Source: Streptomyces misionensis (GTDB taxonomy: Bacteria > Actinomycetota > Actinomycetes > Streptomycetales > Streptomycetaceae). Taken from it: a stretch of DNA of 64,000 nt. The stretch covers positions 434,001-498,000 of the forward strand of contig NZ_FNTD01000004.1 of NCBI RefSeq assembly GCF_900104815.1, given 5' to 3'. The notes below the pieces were generated by a model. The model was not told the origin of the DNA and did no database searches. It saw only the letters and a program-made list of their open reading frames with translations. Made by a program: the position numbers and the translations under genes. The number at the start of each line of letters is the position of its first letter. Position 1 is the stretch's first letter. This document shows positions 1 through 8,349 of this stretch, in pieces.

Positions 1-732
1 GTCGCCCATGTCCATCCCGCCCATGTCACCCATGTCGCCCATGTCGTGGCCGGAGGAGCCGCCGTGGCCGGAGGAGCCCGCGCCCATGCCGCCCATGCCC
101 CGGCTCAGTTCGGCGAGGACCTCGTCGGGCGTGCCGGTGACACCGTCGACCCAGTCGTCCAGGACGACCACCCACTCGTCGTCGTACGACAGCGGTTCCC
201 TCGGGTCCTCCACGATCAGCGGGGCGTGCAGTCCGCGGTCGAGCTGGACGCCGACGTGCGGGTGGAAGAAGTAGGTGCCGGGGGTGTCGGCGACGAAGCG
301 GTAGGTGAAGTTGCGGCCGGCCCGGACGGCGGACTGGGTGACCGGGGGCACGCCGTCCATGTCGGCGCGCAGGGCGAGTCCGTGCCAGTGGACGGAGGTG
401 GTGGTGCCGCCCGGCAGCTGGTTGGACAGTTCGGCGGCGAGGGTGTCGCCGGCCGTGAGCCGGATCTCCTTGCCGGGGGCGCGGCCGCCGTAGGCCCAGC
501 TCTTCGCCGTCACCTTGCCGCCGAGGTCGAGCACGGCCGGTGCGGCGGTCAGGGTGACGTTGCGGACCGTGCCGCTGGCCCTGCGCCCGCGTTCGGTGGC
601 GGCGACCACCTTGCTGTCGGGCCTCACCAGGGCCGGGGTGCCGCCGGAGCCGCTGCCGCACGCGGCGAGCGCGCCGCCTCCCGCGACGGCGAGCCCGGCC
701 AGCAGGGCGGAGCGACGGTTGATGCTGTTCAT
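1..732 (-). CDS. Multicopper oxidase, Tat lipoprotein (C-terminus beyond left edge)
   Basis: This is the N-terminal 244 residues of a cupredoxin-type multicopper oxidase, which in copper regulons probably oxidises Cu(I) outside the membrane. The ATG at 732 opens with MNSINRRSALLAGLAVAG, a twin-arginine signal, followed by a lipobox LAAC at residues 28-31, so the mature protein should be a Tat-exported lipoprotein. The first cupredoxin domain shows the type 2/3 copper motifs HWHG and, further on, FFHPH. After the domain comes a low-complexity Met/His/Gly/Asp stretch (repeats of HDMGDMGDMGG) that runs to the window edge and could bind copper in the linker between domains. The remaining cupredoxin domains and the C-terminal HCH motif lie outside the window. 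It is followed divergently by other copper genes. Confidence in the family is high; the substrate is inferred. Confidence 0.9.
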   Translation of the reverse strand, partial: MNSINRRSALLAGLAVAGGGALAACGSGSGGTPALVRPDSKVVAATERGRRASGTVRNVTLTAAPAVLDLGGKVTAKSWAYGGRAPGKEIRLTAGDTLAAELSNQLPGGTTTSVHWHGLALRADMDGVPPVTQSAVRAGRNFTYRFVADTPGTYFFHPHVGVQLDRGLHAPLIVEDPREPLSYDDEWVVVLDDWVDGVTGTPDEVLAELSRGMGGMGAGSSGHGGSSGHDMGDMGDMGGMDMGD

Positions 733-813
733 GTGGATGCCTCGTCTCGGTCTGCCGTTGGTCTGGCGCGTGCGGCATCCGCTCCCGGGCGGGAGCGGGC
801 CGCCCGGAGAGGC

Positions 814-1332
814 CTAGATCAACAACCGGGAGAGGACGGAGAGGTCGGGCGGCGCGCGGTGCGGATGGCCCGGCAGGCCGAGTCCGGCGAGCACGCCCCG
901 CACGGGGGCGCCCGGGACGGCGTGGGGCGCGAGGGCCGGGGGCGCGAGCAGCTGCGGCGAGCCGACGGCGCCGGAGGTGCAGTGCTGCATTCCGGGGCCG
1001 GAACAGGCACCGTCGGCGTCGTGCTCCAGACCGGAGGTCACGGCCTGGGCGGTCGCGCCGTGCCCGGCCATGGCGTGGTCGGCCATGGTGTGTCCGGCCG
1101 CGGCTTTCCCGGTCGCGGTGCGTCCGGACCCGTCGGCCGCTTCCGCGGTGCCGCCGTGCGGCGCGGTGTGGGTCATTCCGGGCATCGTGCCCATGACGGC
1201 CGTGGCGGACATGGCCGGCGCGCCGCTCATGTCGTGGTGGACCAGGACGGCGAGCGCGGCGAGCAGCGTCAGCACGGCGGCCCAGGCACGGCGCCGTACG
1301 CCGCCCCCGGTGATGGTCCGCCGACAGGTCAC
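814..1332 (-). CDS. DUF6153 family protein, copper-associated membrane/secreted protein
   Basis: A 172-residue protein with one hydrophobic N-terminal segment (about residues 14-31, ending in VLVHHDM) and a Met/His-rich body (MGTMPGMTHTAPHGG, GHTMADHAMAGHGA, DADGACSGPGMQHC). This layout matches the DUF6153 proteins seen beside copper genes in Streptomyces. Its function is not established; extracytoplasmic copper binding is my inference from the Met, His and Cys content. The start is the GTG at 1332, preceded by AGGAG about ten bases upstream. It lies 81 bases upstream of the multicopper oxidase on the same strand, so the two are probably one operon controlled by the palindrome at 1381-1395. 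Confidence 0.75.
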   Translation of the reverse strand: MTCRRTITGGGVRRRAWAAVLTLLAALAVLVHHDMSGAPAMSATAVMGTMPGMTHTAPHGGTAEAADGSGRTATGKAAAGHTMADHAMAGHGATAQAVTSGLEHDADGACSGPGMQHCTSGAVGSPQLLAPPALAPHAVPGAPVRGVLAGLGLPGHPHRAPPDLSVLSRLLI

Positions 1333-1380
1333 GGCCGTCGTCTCCTTCCCGCTGCGCTGGGTCCGCCAGGGCCCTCACTA

Positions 1381-1395
1381 TACCCCCATGGGGTA
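1381..1395 (-). promoter_or_regulatory. CsoR-type copper operator over -10 box, DUF6153/oxidase promoter
   Basis: TACCCCCATGGGGTA is a near-perfect 15-bp palindrome. Read on the minus strand the final TA begins TATAGT, a good -10 box, and the DUF6153 start lies about 50 bases downstream. The same element recurs at 1440, 1948, 1984, 31657, 34879 and 34961, always in front of copper-type genes. CsoR repressors are known to bind GC-rich palindromes of this kind; assignment to the CsoR at 31913 is inferred. Confidence 0.8.
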
Positions 1396-1439
1396 CGGCG
1401 CCCACACGGCCCCCAGGCGCGGACGGTCAGATGACTAAG

Positions 1440-1454
1440 TACCCCTGGGGGGTA
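1440..1454 (+). promoter_or_regulatory. CsoR-type copper operator over -10 box, copZ promoter
   Basis: TACCCCTGGGGGGTA, with TATATC at 1453-1458 as the likely -10 hexamer. It sits 78 bases before the copZ start and 45 bases from the divergent site at 1381, so the two operators form a bidirectional control region for the oxidase operon and copZ. Confidence 0.8.
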
Positions 1455-1531
1455 TATCGTTCAGGTGTCGGGAGGGCCGGTGCACCGCCCCTCCCGCGGA
1501 CCGAACCATGCTCTCACCCGAGGAAGTAGCC

Positions 1532-1822
1532 ATGACCGAACAGAACTCCGGCTCCTGCTGCGGCTCCTGCGGTACCGGGACGGCGACCGACGTCCAGGTC
1601 CACGGCAGCGGCGTCACCACCGTGTACAAGGTCTCCGGCATGACCTGCGGCCACTGCGAGTCCGCCATCTCCAAGGAGATCTCCGTTCTGGACGGCGTCA
1701 CCGCGGTCACGGCCGTCGCCGACAAGGGCGAGGTGACGGTCACCTCCGCCGCCCCGCTCGACGAGGAAGCCGTCCGCGCCGCCGTGGACGAGGCCGGCTA
1801 CGAGCTGGTCGGCACCATCTGA
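1532..1822 (+). CDS. copZ: Copper chaperone CopZ (heavy-metal-associated domain)
   Basis: A 96-residue cytosolic Cu(I) chaperone. Residues about 28-96 form one HMA ferredoxin-like domain with the intact copper loop GMTCGHC (Cys39 and Cys42). The N-terminal extension carries three further cysteines (SCCGSCG, residues 8-14), which is unusual for a minimal CopZ and could bind extra copper or zinc. I chose the ATG at 1532 because GAGGAAG lies just upstream; an in-frame ATG at 1508 has no such site. The gene is monocistronic, with the palindromic operator upstream and a strong terminator after it. Its probable partner is the CopA ATPase at 32210-34471. Confidence 0.92.
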   Translation: MTEQNSGSCCGSCGTGTATDVQVHGSGVTTVYKVSGMTCGHCESAISKEISVLDGVTAVTAVADKGEVTVTSAAPLDEEAVRAAVDEAGYELVGTI

Positions 1823-1851
1823 GTCCGCGCGGCGCCGGGCGCCGCGCTCCG

Positions 1852-1895
1852 GGCGAAAACCCCTCCACCCCCTCGGGGACGGAGGGGTTTTCGCC
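1852..1895 (+). terminator. Rho-independent-type terminator after copZ
   Basis: A perfect 15-bp stem (GGCGAAAACCCCTCC at 1852-1866 and its complement at 1881-1895) closes a 14-base loop that can form a small GC hairpin of its own. The A/T run inside the stem supplies T residues near the 3 prime end on both strands. It separates copZ from the copper palindromes of the next gene. Confidence 0.8.
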
Positions 1896-1947
1896 TTTCC
1901 TGGGCCCTCCAACCGCCTTTCGGAATCCGTGAGTTCACTCCCTTACA

Positions 1948-1962
1948 TACCCCCGGTGGGTA
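1948..1962 (+). promoter_or_regulatory. CsoR-type copper operator, distal site before MFS gene
   Basis: TACCCCCGGTGGGTA, followed by TATGCT at 1961-1966 as a possible -10 box. It is 21 bases upstream of a second copy (1984-1998), a tandem arrangement not seen at the other promoters in the window. Confidence 0.7.
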
Positions 1963-1983
1963 TGCTACGGTGCACCGCACAGG

Positions 1984-1998
1984 TACCCCCCAGGGGTA
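1984..1998 (+). promoter_or_regulatory. CsoR-type copper operator, proximal site before MFS gene
   Basis: TACCCCCCAGGGGTA with TATACG at 1997-2002 as the probable -10 box, 20 bases before the transporter start codon. The position suggests that repressor binding blocks the promoter directly and that copper induces the exporter. Confidence 0.75.
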
Positions 1999-2018
1999 TA
2001 CGTAAGAAGGGTGGAGTC

Positions 2019-3458
2019 ATGTCAGCCGTCAATCCCAGGCGCTGGTGGGCACTGGTCGTGCTCGCCGCCGCGCAGTTCATGGTCATCATGGACACGTCGA
2101 TCATCGGGGTGGCGCTTCCCGAGATGCAGAAGGACCTCGGCTTCTCGCAGGGCGAGCTGCAGTGGGTCTTCAACGCCTACGTCATCGCCTTCGGCGGTCT
2201 GCTGCTGCTCGGCGGCCGCCTGTCCGACCTGCTCGGGGCCCGCAAGGTGTTCGTCACCGGCTGGACGGTGCTGGTCGCGGGCTCGATCGTGGCCGCCGCC
2301 GCGCAGAGCGCGTCCGTCGAGGTCGTCGGCCGCGCCGTCCAGGGCGTGGGCGGCGCGCTGATCGCGCCCTCGGCCATGACCCTGCTGATGATGCTGTTCG
2401 CCCACGACCCCAAGGAGCTGGGCAAGGCCATGGCGCTCTACGGCGCCGCGGCCCCCGCGGGCGGCACCGCCGGCGTCTTCATGGGCGGTGTGTTCACCCA
2501 GTGGCTGAGCTGGCCGTGGGTGTTCATCATCTACATCCCGATCGGCCTGGCCACGCTCGCGGCCGCCAAGCTGCTGCCCGCCGTCGGCGGCCGGCGCGGC
2601 GGGGTGGACGTGCTCGGCGCCGTGTCCGTCACGGCCGGTCTGGCGCTCGCCGTGTTCGCCGTCGTCCGCGCCCCGGAGGTCGGCTGGTCCTCGACCGGCA
2701 CGGTGCTGGAGCTGGTCGGCGCCGTCGCCCTGCTCGCCCTGTTCTTCGTGATCCAGAAGACGGTGAACGAGCCGCTGATGCCGCTCGGCATCTGGCGGGT
2801 GCCGCGCCTGGGTTCGGCGAACCTGGCGATGGCGCTGCTCGGCGCCGCGTGGATCCCGATGTGGTACTTCCTCAACCTGTACCTCCAGCAGGTCCTGGGC
2901 TACGGGGCGTTCGCCTCCGGTGCCGCGCTGCTGCCGATGACCGTGCTGCTGATGATCTTCATGACAGCCATCACCGCGCGGCTGATGGCCAAGTTCGGGG
3001 CCAAGCCGTTGATCGGCGGCGGTCTGCTGGTCCTCGCGGCGGGTCTGGTGTGGCTGTCCCAGGTCCAGCCGACGGGCACCTTCGTGGTCGACGTCCTGCC
3101 CGCGTCGCTGGTCGCGGCCCTCGGCATGTCGCTCGCCTACATCCCGGCGATGATGGCAGCGATGTCCGGGGCTCCGCAGGAGCAGGCGGGTCTGGCCTCC
3201 GGCATCGTCAACACCACCTACCAGGTGGGCTCCGCGCTCGGGCTCGCGGCGCTGACCGCCGTGGCCACCTCCGCGGGCGCCGGCAAGCTGGGCGACCTCC
3301 CGGCCCTCACCGACGGTTTCAGCGCGGCCTTCGTGTGGGCCGCGGCGATCGCCGCCGTGGGCGGACTGATCACCCTGCTGTCCATGCGCAGCGAGAAGGC
3401 GGCCGCGGCACAGGCCGGCGCCGCACAGGAGGCGACCGGCGAACGGGCCGGTGTCTGA
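2019..3458 (+). CDS. MFS transporter, DHA2 (14-TM) drug/metabolite exporter family
   Basis: A 479-residue major facilitator protein with about 14 hydrophobic segments. The first helix contains the DHA2 signature region FMVIMDTSIIGVALP and the loop after helix 2 carries GGRLSDLLGARK, the MFS motif A. Such proteins are proton-driven exporters of drugs, dyes or natural products. The ATG at 2019 is chosen because GGGTGGAG precedes it; the upstream in-frame ATGs would place the two copper palindromes inside the coding region. The operators imply copper-inducible expression, which is unusual for a DHA2 exporter. It lies directly before the biosynthetic cluster and may export its product, or may belong to the copper regulon alone. 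The substrate cannot be read from sequence. Confidence 0.88.
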   Translation: MSAVNPRRWWALVVLAAAQFMVIMDTSIIGVALPEMQKDLGFSQGELQWVFNAYVIAFGGLLLLGGRLSDLLGARKVFVTGWTVLVAGSIVAAAAQSASVEVVGRAVQGVGGALIAPSAMTLLMMLFAHDPKELGKAMALYGAAAPAGGTAGVFMGGVFTQWLSWPWVFIIYIPIGLATLAAAKLLPAVGGRRGGVDVLGAVSVTAGLALAVFAVVRAPEVGWSSTGTVLELVGAVALLALFFVIQKTVNEPLMPLGIWRVPRLGSANLAMALLGAAWIPMWYFLNLYLQQVLGYGAFASGAALLPMTVLLMIFMTAITARLMAKFGAKPLIGGGLLVLAAGLVWLSQVQPTGTFVVDVLPASLVAALGMSLAYIPAMMAAMSGAPQEQAGLASGIVNTTYQVGSALGLAALTAVATSAGAGKLGDLPALTDGFSAAFVWAAAIAAVGGLITLLSMRSEKAAAAQAGAAQEATGERAGV

Positions 3459-3612
3459 CGGGCATTCACCCGGCGAACCGGCACGGCACAGGCCGCCGGC
3501 ACCGCCGTCCACCTGGACGACGAGCCATCTGGACAACGAACCCCTCGACGGGCCGTTCGGTTTCGGGCAACCGGAACGGACGGCCCTGTCCCGTGTACGG
3601 AGGAGCACCGCG

Positions 3613-4785
3613 ATGGACATACAGACCCGCGCCGTACAGGTGCACCAGGATTCCCCGGCGACCGGCGGCCGGCCGCTCAGCGTGCCGATCGTGCAGTCCT
3701 CGGCCTTCGCCTTCGAGTCCGCCGCCGAGCTGGCGCAGGCCATGGGCGGGCCGGACGGGGCGTACGTCTACTCCCGGCGGGGCAACCCCACCGTGCGGGC
3801 CCTGGAGCGGACGCTCGCCGCACTGGAGGGCGGGGCCGCCGCGATCGCGTTCGCCTCCGGGATGGGCGCGATCAGCGGCGTCCTGCTGGCGCTGCTGCGA
3901 CCCGGTGACCATGTGATCGCCGGGCAGTGCCTGTACGGCGGCACCTACTCCGTGCTCACGGATCTCGCCCGGCGCTTCGGCGTCGAGGTGGACCACATCA
4001 GCGGCGACGACCCGGCCGACTTCGCCGGCCTGGTCCGCCCCACCACCCGGCTGCTGCACCTGGAGACCATCGCCAACCCCACGGGCCGGGTGCCCGACCT
4101 CGGAGGTCTGCTCGCCGAGGCGCGGCGGCACGGGGTGCCCAGCATGGTGGACAACTCGCTGGCCTCGCCGGTGCTGTGCCGCCCGATCGAGCACGGCGCC
4201 GACGTGGTGGTGCACTCCACGACCAAGTACCTGGCCGGGCACTCCGACGTGCTGGGCGGGGTGGCCGTCTTCGCCGACGAGGCGCTGCGGGACCGGGTGT
4301 GGCCCAGGACCGTGGAACTGGGCGCGTGCGCCGACCCGTTCGCGGCCTGGCTGACCCTGCGCGGCCTGCCGACGCTGCCGTTGCGCATGCGCCAGCACTG
4401 CGCCGGCGCGGAGCTGCTGGCCCACCGCCTCGCCGGGCACGACCGAGTCGCCGCCGTGCACTGGCCGTTCCTGCCGGACCACCCCTCCCACGACCGCGCG
4501 CGGGCGCTCCTGGACGGGGGCGGCGGCATGGTCTCGTTCGAGCTCACCGGCGGGCGGGAGGCGGGGCAGGCGTTCATCGAACGGGTGCGGATCGCCCGGC
4601 TGGCGCTGTCGCTGGGCGGCGTGGAGACGCTGGTCACGCACCCGGCGTCCACCTCGCACCGGGAGCTGGACGACGCGGCGCTGGCGGCCGCCGGCATCGG
4701 CGCGGGCACCGTGCGGATGTCGGTCGGCATCGAGCACCCGGAGGACCTGTGGGCGGACATCGCCAACGCCTTGATCGAGTCGTAG
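3613..4785 (+). CDS. PLP-dependent Cys/Met metabolism enzyme (gamma-lyase / gamma-synthase family)
   Basis: A 390-residue fold-type I PLP enzyme of the trans-sulfuration family. Visible motifs are YSRRGNPTVRALE near residue 55, ASGMGAISG, the PLP-binding aspartate in MVDNSLASP, and the Schiff-base lysine in HSTTKYLAGHSDVLGG. Members include methionine gamma-lyase, cystathionine gamma-synthase and O-acyl-homoserine sulfhydrylase, and motifs alone do not separate them. The start is the ATG at 3613, preceded by CGGAGGAG; the longer upstream frame overlaps the transporter stop. It sits between the exporter and the SAM-cycle operon, so it could make or break homocysteine or methionine, or perform gamma-elimination on a cluster intermediate. 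It appears to be transcribed separately from the operon, which has its own promoter. Confidence 0.85.
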   Translation: MDIQTRAVQVHQDSPATGGRPLSVPIVQSSAFAFESAAELAQAMGGPDGAYVYSRRGNPTVRALERTLAALEGGAAAIAFASGMGAISGVLLALLRPGDHVIAGQCLYGGTYSVLTDLARRFGVEVDHISGDDPADFAGLVRPTTRLLHLETIANPTGRVPDLGGLLAEARRHGVPSMVDNSLASPVLCRPIEHGADVVVHSTTKYLAGHSDVLGGVAVFADEALRDRVWPRTVELGACADPFAAWLTLRGLPTLPLRMRQHCAGAELLAHRLAGHDRVAAVHWPFLPDHPSHDRARALLDGGGGMVSFELTGGREAGQAFIERVRIARLALSLGGVETLVTHPASTSHRELDDAALAAAGIGAGTVRMSVGIEHPEDLWADIANALIES

Positions 4786-4792
4786 ATTTTGG

Positions 4793-4822
4793 TTGACAAA
4801 ATAAACGGCCGATTCGTAGATT
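4793..4822 (+). promoter_or_regulatory. Strong sigma-70-type promoter of the biosynthetic operon
   Basis: TTGACA at 4793-4798 and TAGATT at 4817-4822 are separated by 18 bases and lie in a short AT-rich island (ATTTTGGTTGACAAAATAAA) that stands out from the surrounding sequence. Transcription would start near 4830, about 40 bases before the next gene. The following genes up to 18564 are closely spaced or overlapping. Confidence 0.75.
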
Positions 4823-4867
4823 GAGTGAAGCCCAGAGAACCGGCTCTTCGGCCCAGAGGGGGGCTTC

Positions 4868-5383
4868 ATGCGCTACTTCGAGGACTTCCGCACCGGTGAC
4901 ATCCACGAGCTCGGTACGGTCACCGTCACCGAGGAGGAGGTGCTCGAGTTCGCCCGGCGGTACGACCCGCAGCCCTTCCACATCGATCCCGAGCGGGCGA
5001 AGCAGTCGCCGTTCGGGGGGCTGATCGCCAGCGGATTCCACACCTCGGCGCTCTTCATGCGGCGCTACGTCGACGGCCTGCTCGCCTACAGCGCCTGCGC
5101 CGGCTCCCCCGGCATCGACGAGGTCCGCTACCACCGGCCGGTCCGGCCGGGCGACGTCCTCACCGCACGGATCGAGATCCTCGGATCGCGCCCCTCGCTG
5201 GGCAACCCCGCCACCGGCATCGTCCAGCCCCGCTGCGAGCTGGTGGCCGCCGACGGGACGGTCGTGTTCAGCATGATCCTGCACAGCATCTTCCGGCGGC
5301 GTCCCGCCGACTCCCGCGCCGCGACCCCGTCGTCGATGTCCGCGGCGCAGGACCCGGTCGCCTGCTGTGCCCGACAGCGCTGA
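4868..5383 (+). CDS. MaoC-like hot-dog dehydratase/hydratase
   Basis: A 171-residue single hot-dog-fold protein. The segment RRYDPQPFHIDPERA near residues 30-45 is the MaoC/R-hydratase motif with the catalytic Asp and His, and FGGLIASGFHT follows as expected. MaoC enzymes add or remove water across enoyl thioesters, usually CoA- or carrier-protein-bound. Because a carrier protein and its loading ligase lie in the same operon, the substrate is probably a carrier-bound intermediate, but that is inference. The C-terminus (about 25 residues, with CCARQR at the end) is an unconserved tail. First gene after the promoter at 4793. Confidence 0.8.
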   Translation: MRYFEDFRTGDIHELGTVTVTEEEVLEFARRYDPQPFHIDPERAKQSPFGGLIASGFHTSALFMRRYVDGLLAYSACAGSPGIDEVRYHRPVRPGDVLTARIEILGSRPSLGNPATGIVQPRCELVAADGTVVFSMILHSIFRRRPADSRAATPSSMSAAQDPVACCARQR

Positions 5384-5446
5384 GCACGGCCGTCCGCACA
5401 CCCACCGCTTCAACCGACGAAGCGCCGCCCCGAAGGGAGACCTCCC

Positions 5447-6277
5447 GTGGAGGCCGTATCCCGCACCGCCCAGTGGACCGCCGCCGCGCGGGCCCTGGAG
5501 ACCGACCGCGAGGACCGGCTGTTCGCCGATCCCCACGCCCGAACCGTCGCCGGCACCACCGGCTTCGAGCTGCTGGAACGCTACGCGGGCGCGGGCACCG
5601 TACCGTTCCTCGCCATCCGCACCACCTACCTGGACCGCGCCATCGAGCGCGCGGTGCGCGAACGCGGGCTGCGCCAGGTCGTGTTCCTCGCGGCCGGCAT
5701 GGACACCCGCTACTACCGCCTCGACTGGCCCGACGGCATCACCCTGTACGAACTCGACCGGCCCGCGCTGCTGGAGGCCAAGGCCGCGCTGCTCGCCGAC
5801 GAGCCCGAACCGGCCGGCCGCGAGCGCCGTACCGTCGCCGTCGATCTGCGCGAGGACTGGACCGGCGCCCTCAAGGAGGCGGGCTGGCAGGCGGAGCGGC
5901 CCACGCTGTGGGTGGTCGAGGGACTGCTGTTCTTCCTGCCGGAGACCGCCGTACGCACCCTGCTCGCCACCCTGTGGCAGCACAGCGCGCCGTCCTCCGT
6001 GCTGCTCGGCGACGTCATCAGCGAGGCCGCCCTGCGCAATCCGCTGTCCCGGCCCTTCATGAAGGCCCTCGAAGAGGACGGCAACCCCTGGCTGTTCGGC
6101 ACCGAGGAGCCGGAGCAACTGCTCGTCTCCTGCGGCTGGACCGTCCAGGAGGTGCGCCAACCGGGCGAAGAGGGCGCCGACTTCGGCCGCTGGCCGTACC
6201 CGGTGCCGCCCCGCGAGACCCCCCGCGTGCCCCGTTCCTTCCTGTTCACGGCGACCCGAGACGAGATCACGTCATGA
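5447..6277 (+). CDS. SAM-dependent methyltransferase, leucine carboxyl methyltransferase-like (TIGR00027 type)
   Basis: A 276-residue methyltransferase of the LCMT-like group common in actinomycetes. It starts with the typical SRTAQWTAAARALETDREDRLFADPHA and has FLAAGMDTRYYRL as the SAM-binding loop (GMDTR replaces the usual GxGxG), then YELDRP and WVVEGLLFFLP. Members methylate small molecules at O, N or carboxyl groups. The GTG start at 5447 follows AAGGGAGA. Its stop overlaps the next start (ATGA at 6274-6277), so the two methyltransferases are translationally coupled and may act on the same scaffold. Confidence 0.85.
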   Translation: MEAVSRTAQWTAAARALETDREDRLFADPHARTVAGTTGFELLERYAGAGTVPFLAIRTTYLDRAIERAVRERGLRQVVFLAAGMDTRYYRLDWPDGITLYELDRPALLEAKAALLADEPEPAGRERRTVAVDLREDWTGALKEAGWQAERPTLWVVEGLLFFLPETAVRTLLATLWQHSAPSSVLLGDVISEAALRNPLSRPFMKALEEDGNPWLFGTEEPEQLLVSCGWTVQEVRQPGEEGADFGRWPYPVPPRETPRVPRSFLFTATRDEITS

Positions 6278-7347
6278 CCCAGCCGACCGGCCCCGGGGCC
6301 ACCGAGCCCGCGGCCGCCTTCCACCAGCGCGTCATCGACGACGCGGCGGCCGCCGTACGCGGTCTGACCGTCTCCCTCGGCCAGCGGCTCGGTCTGTACC
6401 GCGTGCTCGCCGAACAGGGCCCGCTCACCCCCGCCGAACTGGCCGAGCGCGCCGGCATCGCCCCGCGCTACGCCGAGGAGTGGCTGCACGCGCAGCTCAG
6501 CGCCGGCTATGTGGAGCGCCACCCGTCCTCCGACAAGTACACCCTGCCCGCGGAGCACGCCGCCGTCCTCGCGCAGCCCGCGTCGCCCACCTACGCGGCG
6601 GGCTTCTTCACCGCGCTCAAGGCGCTGTACGCCACCGAGGACCTGCTCCTCGACGCCTACCGCAGCGGCGAGGGCGTCGGCTGGGCCGAGCACGACCCGG
6701 CGCTCGACACCGGCATGGGCAGCTTCTTCCAGCCCACCTACCAGCACCGGCTGCTGACCGACTGGATCCCGGCGCTGCACGAGGTGAGCGACAAGCTGGC
6801 GGCCGGCGGCACGGCGGCGGACGTCGGCTGCGGCGTGGGCCACACCACCCGGCTGATCGCCCGTGCCTTCCCCGAGGCCCGGGTGTACGGCTTCGACTAC
6901 TCGGAGGAGGCGATCGCCATCGCCCGGCAGCTCGCCGAGGACGAGGGCCTGAGCGACCGTGTCGTCTTCGAGACCGCGTCCGCCGACGACTACCCCGGCG
7001 GCGGCTACGACCTGGTCACCTTCTTCAACTGCCTGCACGACATGGGCGACCCGGTGGCCGCGGCCCAGCACGTCCACAAGTCGCTGGACGCGGACGGCAC
7101 ATGGATGCTGGTCGAGTCCAACGTCTCCCCCTCCGACATCGACACCCGCACTCCGCCGGCGCGCATGTTCATGGCGCTGTCCGCCGTGATGTGCCTGCCG
7201 GTCGCCCTCGCCCAGCGCGGCCCGCACGCGCTCGGCAACCACTCCGGCGAGAAGGCGTTCCGCGCCATCGCCGAGCAGGCGGGCTTCACCCGCTGGCGGC
7301 GGGCGACCCAGACCCCGGTGAACGCCGTCTACGAGGTCCGTCCCTGA
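6274..7347 (+). CDS. SAM-dependent methyltransferase with N-terminal winged-helix domain
   Basis: A 357-residue class I methyltransferase. Residues about 20-110 form a helical/winged-helix domain (GLYRVLAEQGPLTPAELAER, then AEEWLHAQLSAGYVE) like the dimerisation part of O-methyltransferases. The catalytic domain has AADVGCGVGHTTRLIA as motif I and YGFDYSEEAI as motif II. The family includes methyltransferases of secondary metabolism and Rv2258c-type proteins; the methyl acceptor cannot be read. Two methyltransferases in one operon agree with the downstream SAM-regeneration genes. Confidence 0.82.
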   Translation: MTQPTGPGATEPAAAFHQRVIDDAAAAVRGLTVSLGQRLGLYRVLAEQGPLTPAELAERAGIAPRYAEEWLHAQLSAGYVERHPSSDKYTLPAEHAAVLAQPASPTYAAGFFTALKALYATEDLLLDAYRSGEGVGWAEHDPALDTGMGSFFQPTYQHRLLTDWIPALHEVSDKLAAGGTAADVGCGVGHTTRLIARAFPEARVYGFDYSEEAIAIARQLAEDEGLSDRVVFETASADDYPGGGYDLVTFFNCLHDMGDPVAAAQHVHKSLDADGTWMLVESNVSPSDIDTRTPPARMFMALSAVMCLPVALAQRGPHALGNHSGEKAFRAIAEQAGFTRWRRATQTPVNAVYEVRP

Positions 7348-7377
7348 CCCGGCTCCCGCACTCGGACAGGAGAAACC

Positions 7378-8268
7378 ATGGCCGCCACGGCCCTTCCCGT
7401 CAACGACCGCTTCCTGGAGATCCTCGAACGGCTCAGTGAGAAGTCCATCGAGGACTACTACAACCCGTACCAGCGGTTCGCCTGGCCGCAGACGCTGGAC
7501 GAGAACCGCATGTGGACGAGCCCCGACCTGCTCACCGTCTACGGCACCGAGCACTACGACCGGCTGGACGAGGACACCCTCAGGCGGCTGTCCAAGTGGG
7601 AGTCCGTCAACTTCTACAGCCTGAACGTGCACGGCATCCGCGAACTGCTCATCGAGGTCGTGGGACGCATCCACACGCCGGGCTTCGAGGTGCCCTCCGA
7701 CTTCTTCCACCACTTCATCGGCGAGGAGAACGAACACATGTGGTTCTTCTCCGAGTTCTGCCGGCGCTACGGCGGCAAGATCTACTCGTCGATGACCATG
7801 AGCGCCGACTCCGCCTGGGAGAGCGAGGTCGAGAACTTCCTCGTCTTCGCCCGCATCCTGTTCTTCGAGGAGCTGGTCGACCACTACAACACCCGGATGG
7901 CGCAGGACGATTCGCTGTGCGAGACCATCCGCCAGGTCAACCGCCTGCACCACCAGGACGAGTCCCGGCACATCGCCTTCGGCCGGGAGCTGGTCTCGCT
8001 GCTCTTCACCCGCATGCGCGAGGCGGTGAGCGCCGAACGGCTGCGCGAGGTGGAGAGCTACCTGAAGCGCTACGTCGTCTTCAGCGTCAACTCCCTCTAC
8101 AACCCGCACGTCTACCGCGACGCCGGCATCGCCGACCCGCTGGGGCTGCGCAACGCCCTCCTCGCCGACGAGCGCAGGCGCGCCCACGAGCGCAAGGCCA
8201 TCCGCAAGCCGCTCGCCTTCTTCCTCAAGACCGGGATCTTCTCCGACGACACTCTGCCGGTCCTCTGA
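7378..8268 (+). CDS. AurF-type non-haem diiron oxygenase
   Basis: A 296-residue helical diiron protein. The metal-binding signature is visible as GEENEHMWFF (EENEH), FEELVDHYN (ExxxDH) and HHQDESRHIAFGRE (DExxH with extra His), matching the PF11583 diiron oxygenases. Characterised relatives (AurF, CmlI) oxidise arylamines to nitro compounds, and others in the superfamily oxidise aliphatic amines to hydroxylamines or perform C-hydroxylation. In this operon, beside an amino-acid:carrier-protein ligase and a carrier protein, the amine of a carrier-bound or free amino acid is a plausible substrate, but this is inference. The ATG at 7378 follows AGGAGAAACC. Confidence 0.83.
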   Translation: MAATALPVNDRFLEILERLSEKSIEDYYNPYQRFAWPQTLDENRMWTSPDLLTVYGTEHYDRLDEDTLRRLSKWESVNFYSLNVHGIRELLIEVVGRIHTPGFEVPSDFFHHFIGEENEHMWFFSEFCRRYGGKIYSSMTMSADSAWESEVENFLVFARILFFEELVDHYNTRMAQDDSLCETIRQVNRLHHQDESRHIAFGRELVSLLFTRMREAVSAERLREVESYLKRYVVFSVNSLYNPHVYRDAGIADPLGLRNALLADERRRAHERKAIRKPLAFFLKTGIFSDDTLPVL

Positions 8269-8349
8269 CCCGGACCGGCCGGTCCTTCCGGCCATGCCCG
8301 CCGAGGAGCGGGACGGCCCGTCCAGCGAACCGAGAGGTGGTCCACCACC

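Noticed and set aside
3451..3612. An extended N-terminus for the PLP enzyme from 3451
   Set aside because: The extra 54 residues are Pro/Arg-rich, overlap the exporter's end, and CGGAGGAG precedes the ATG at 3613.
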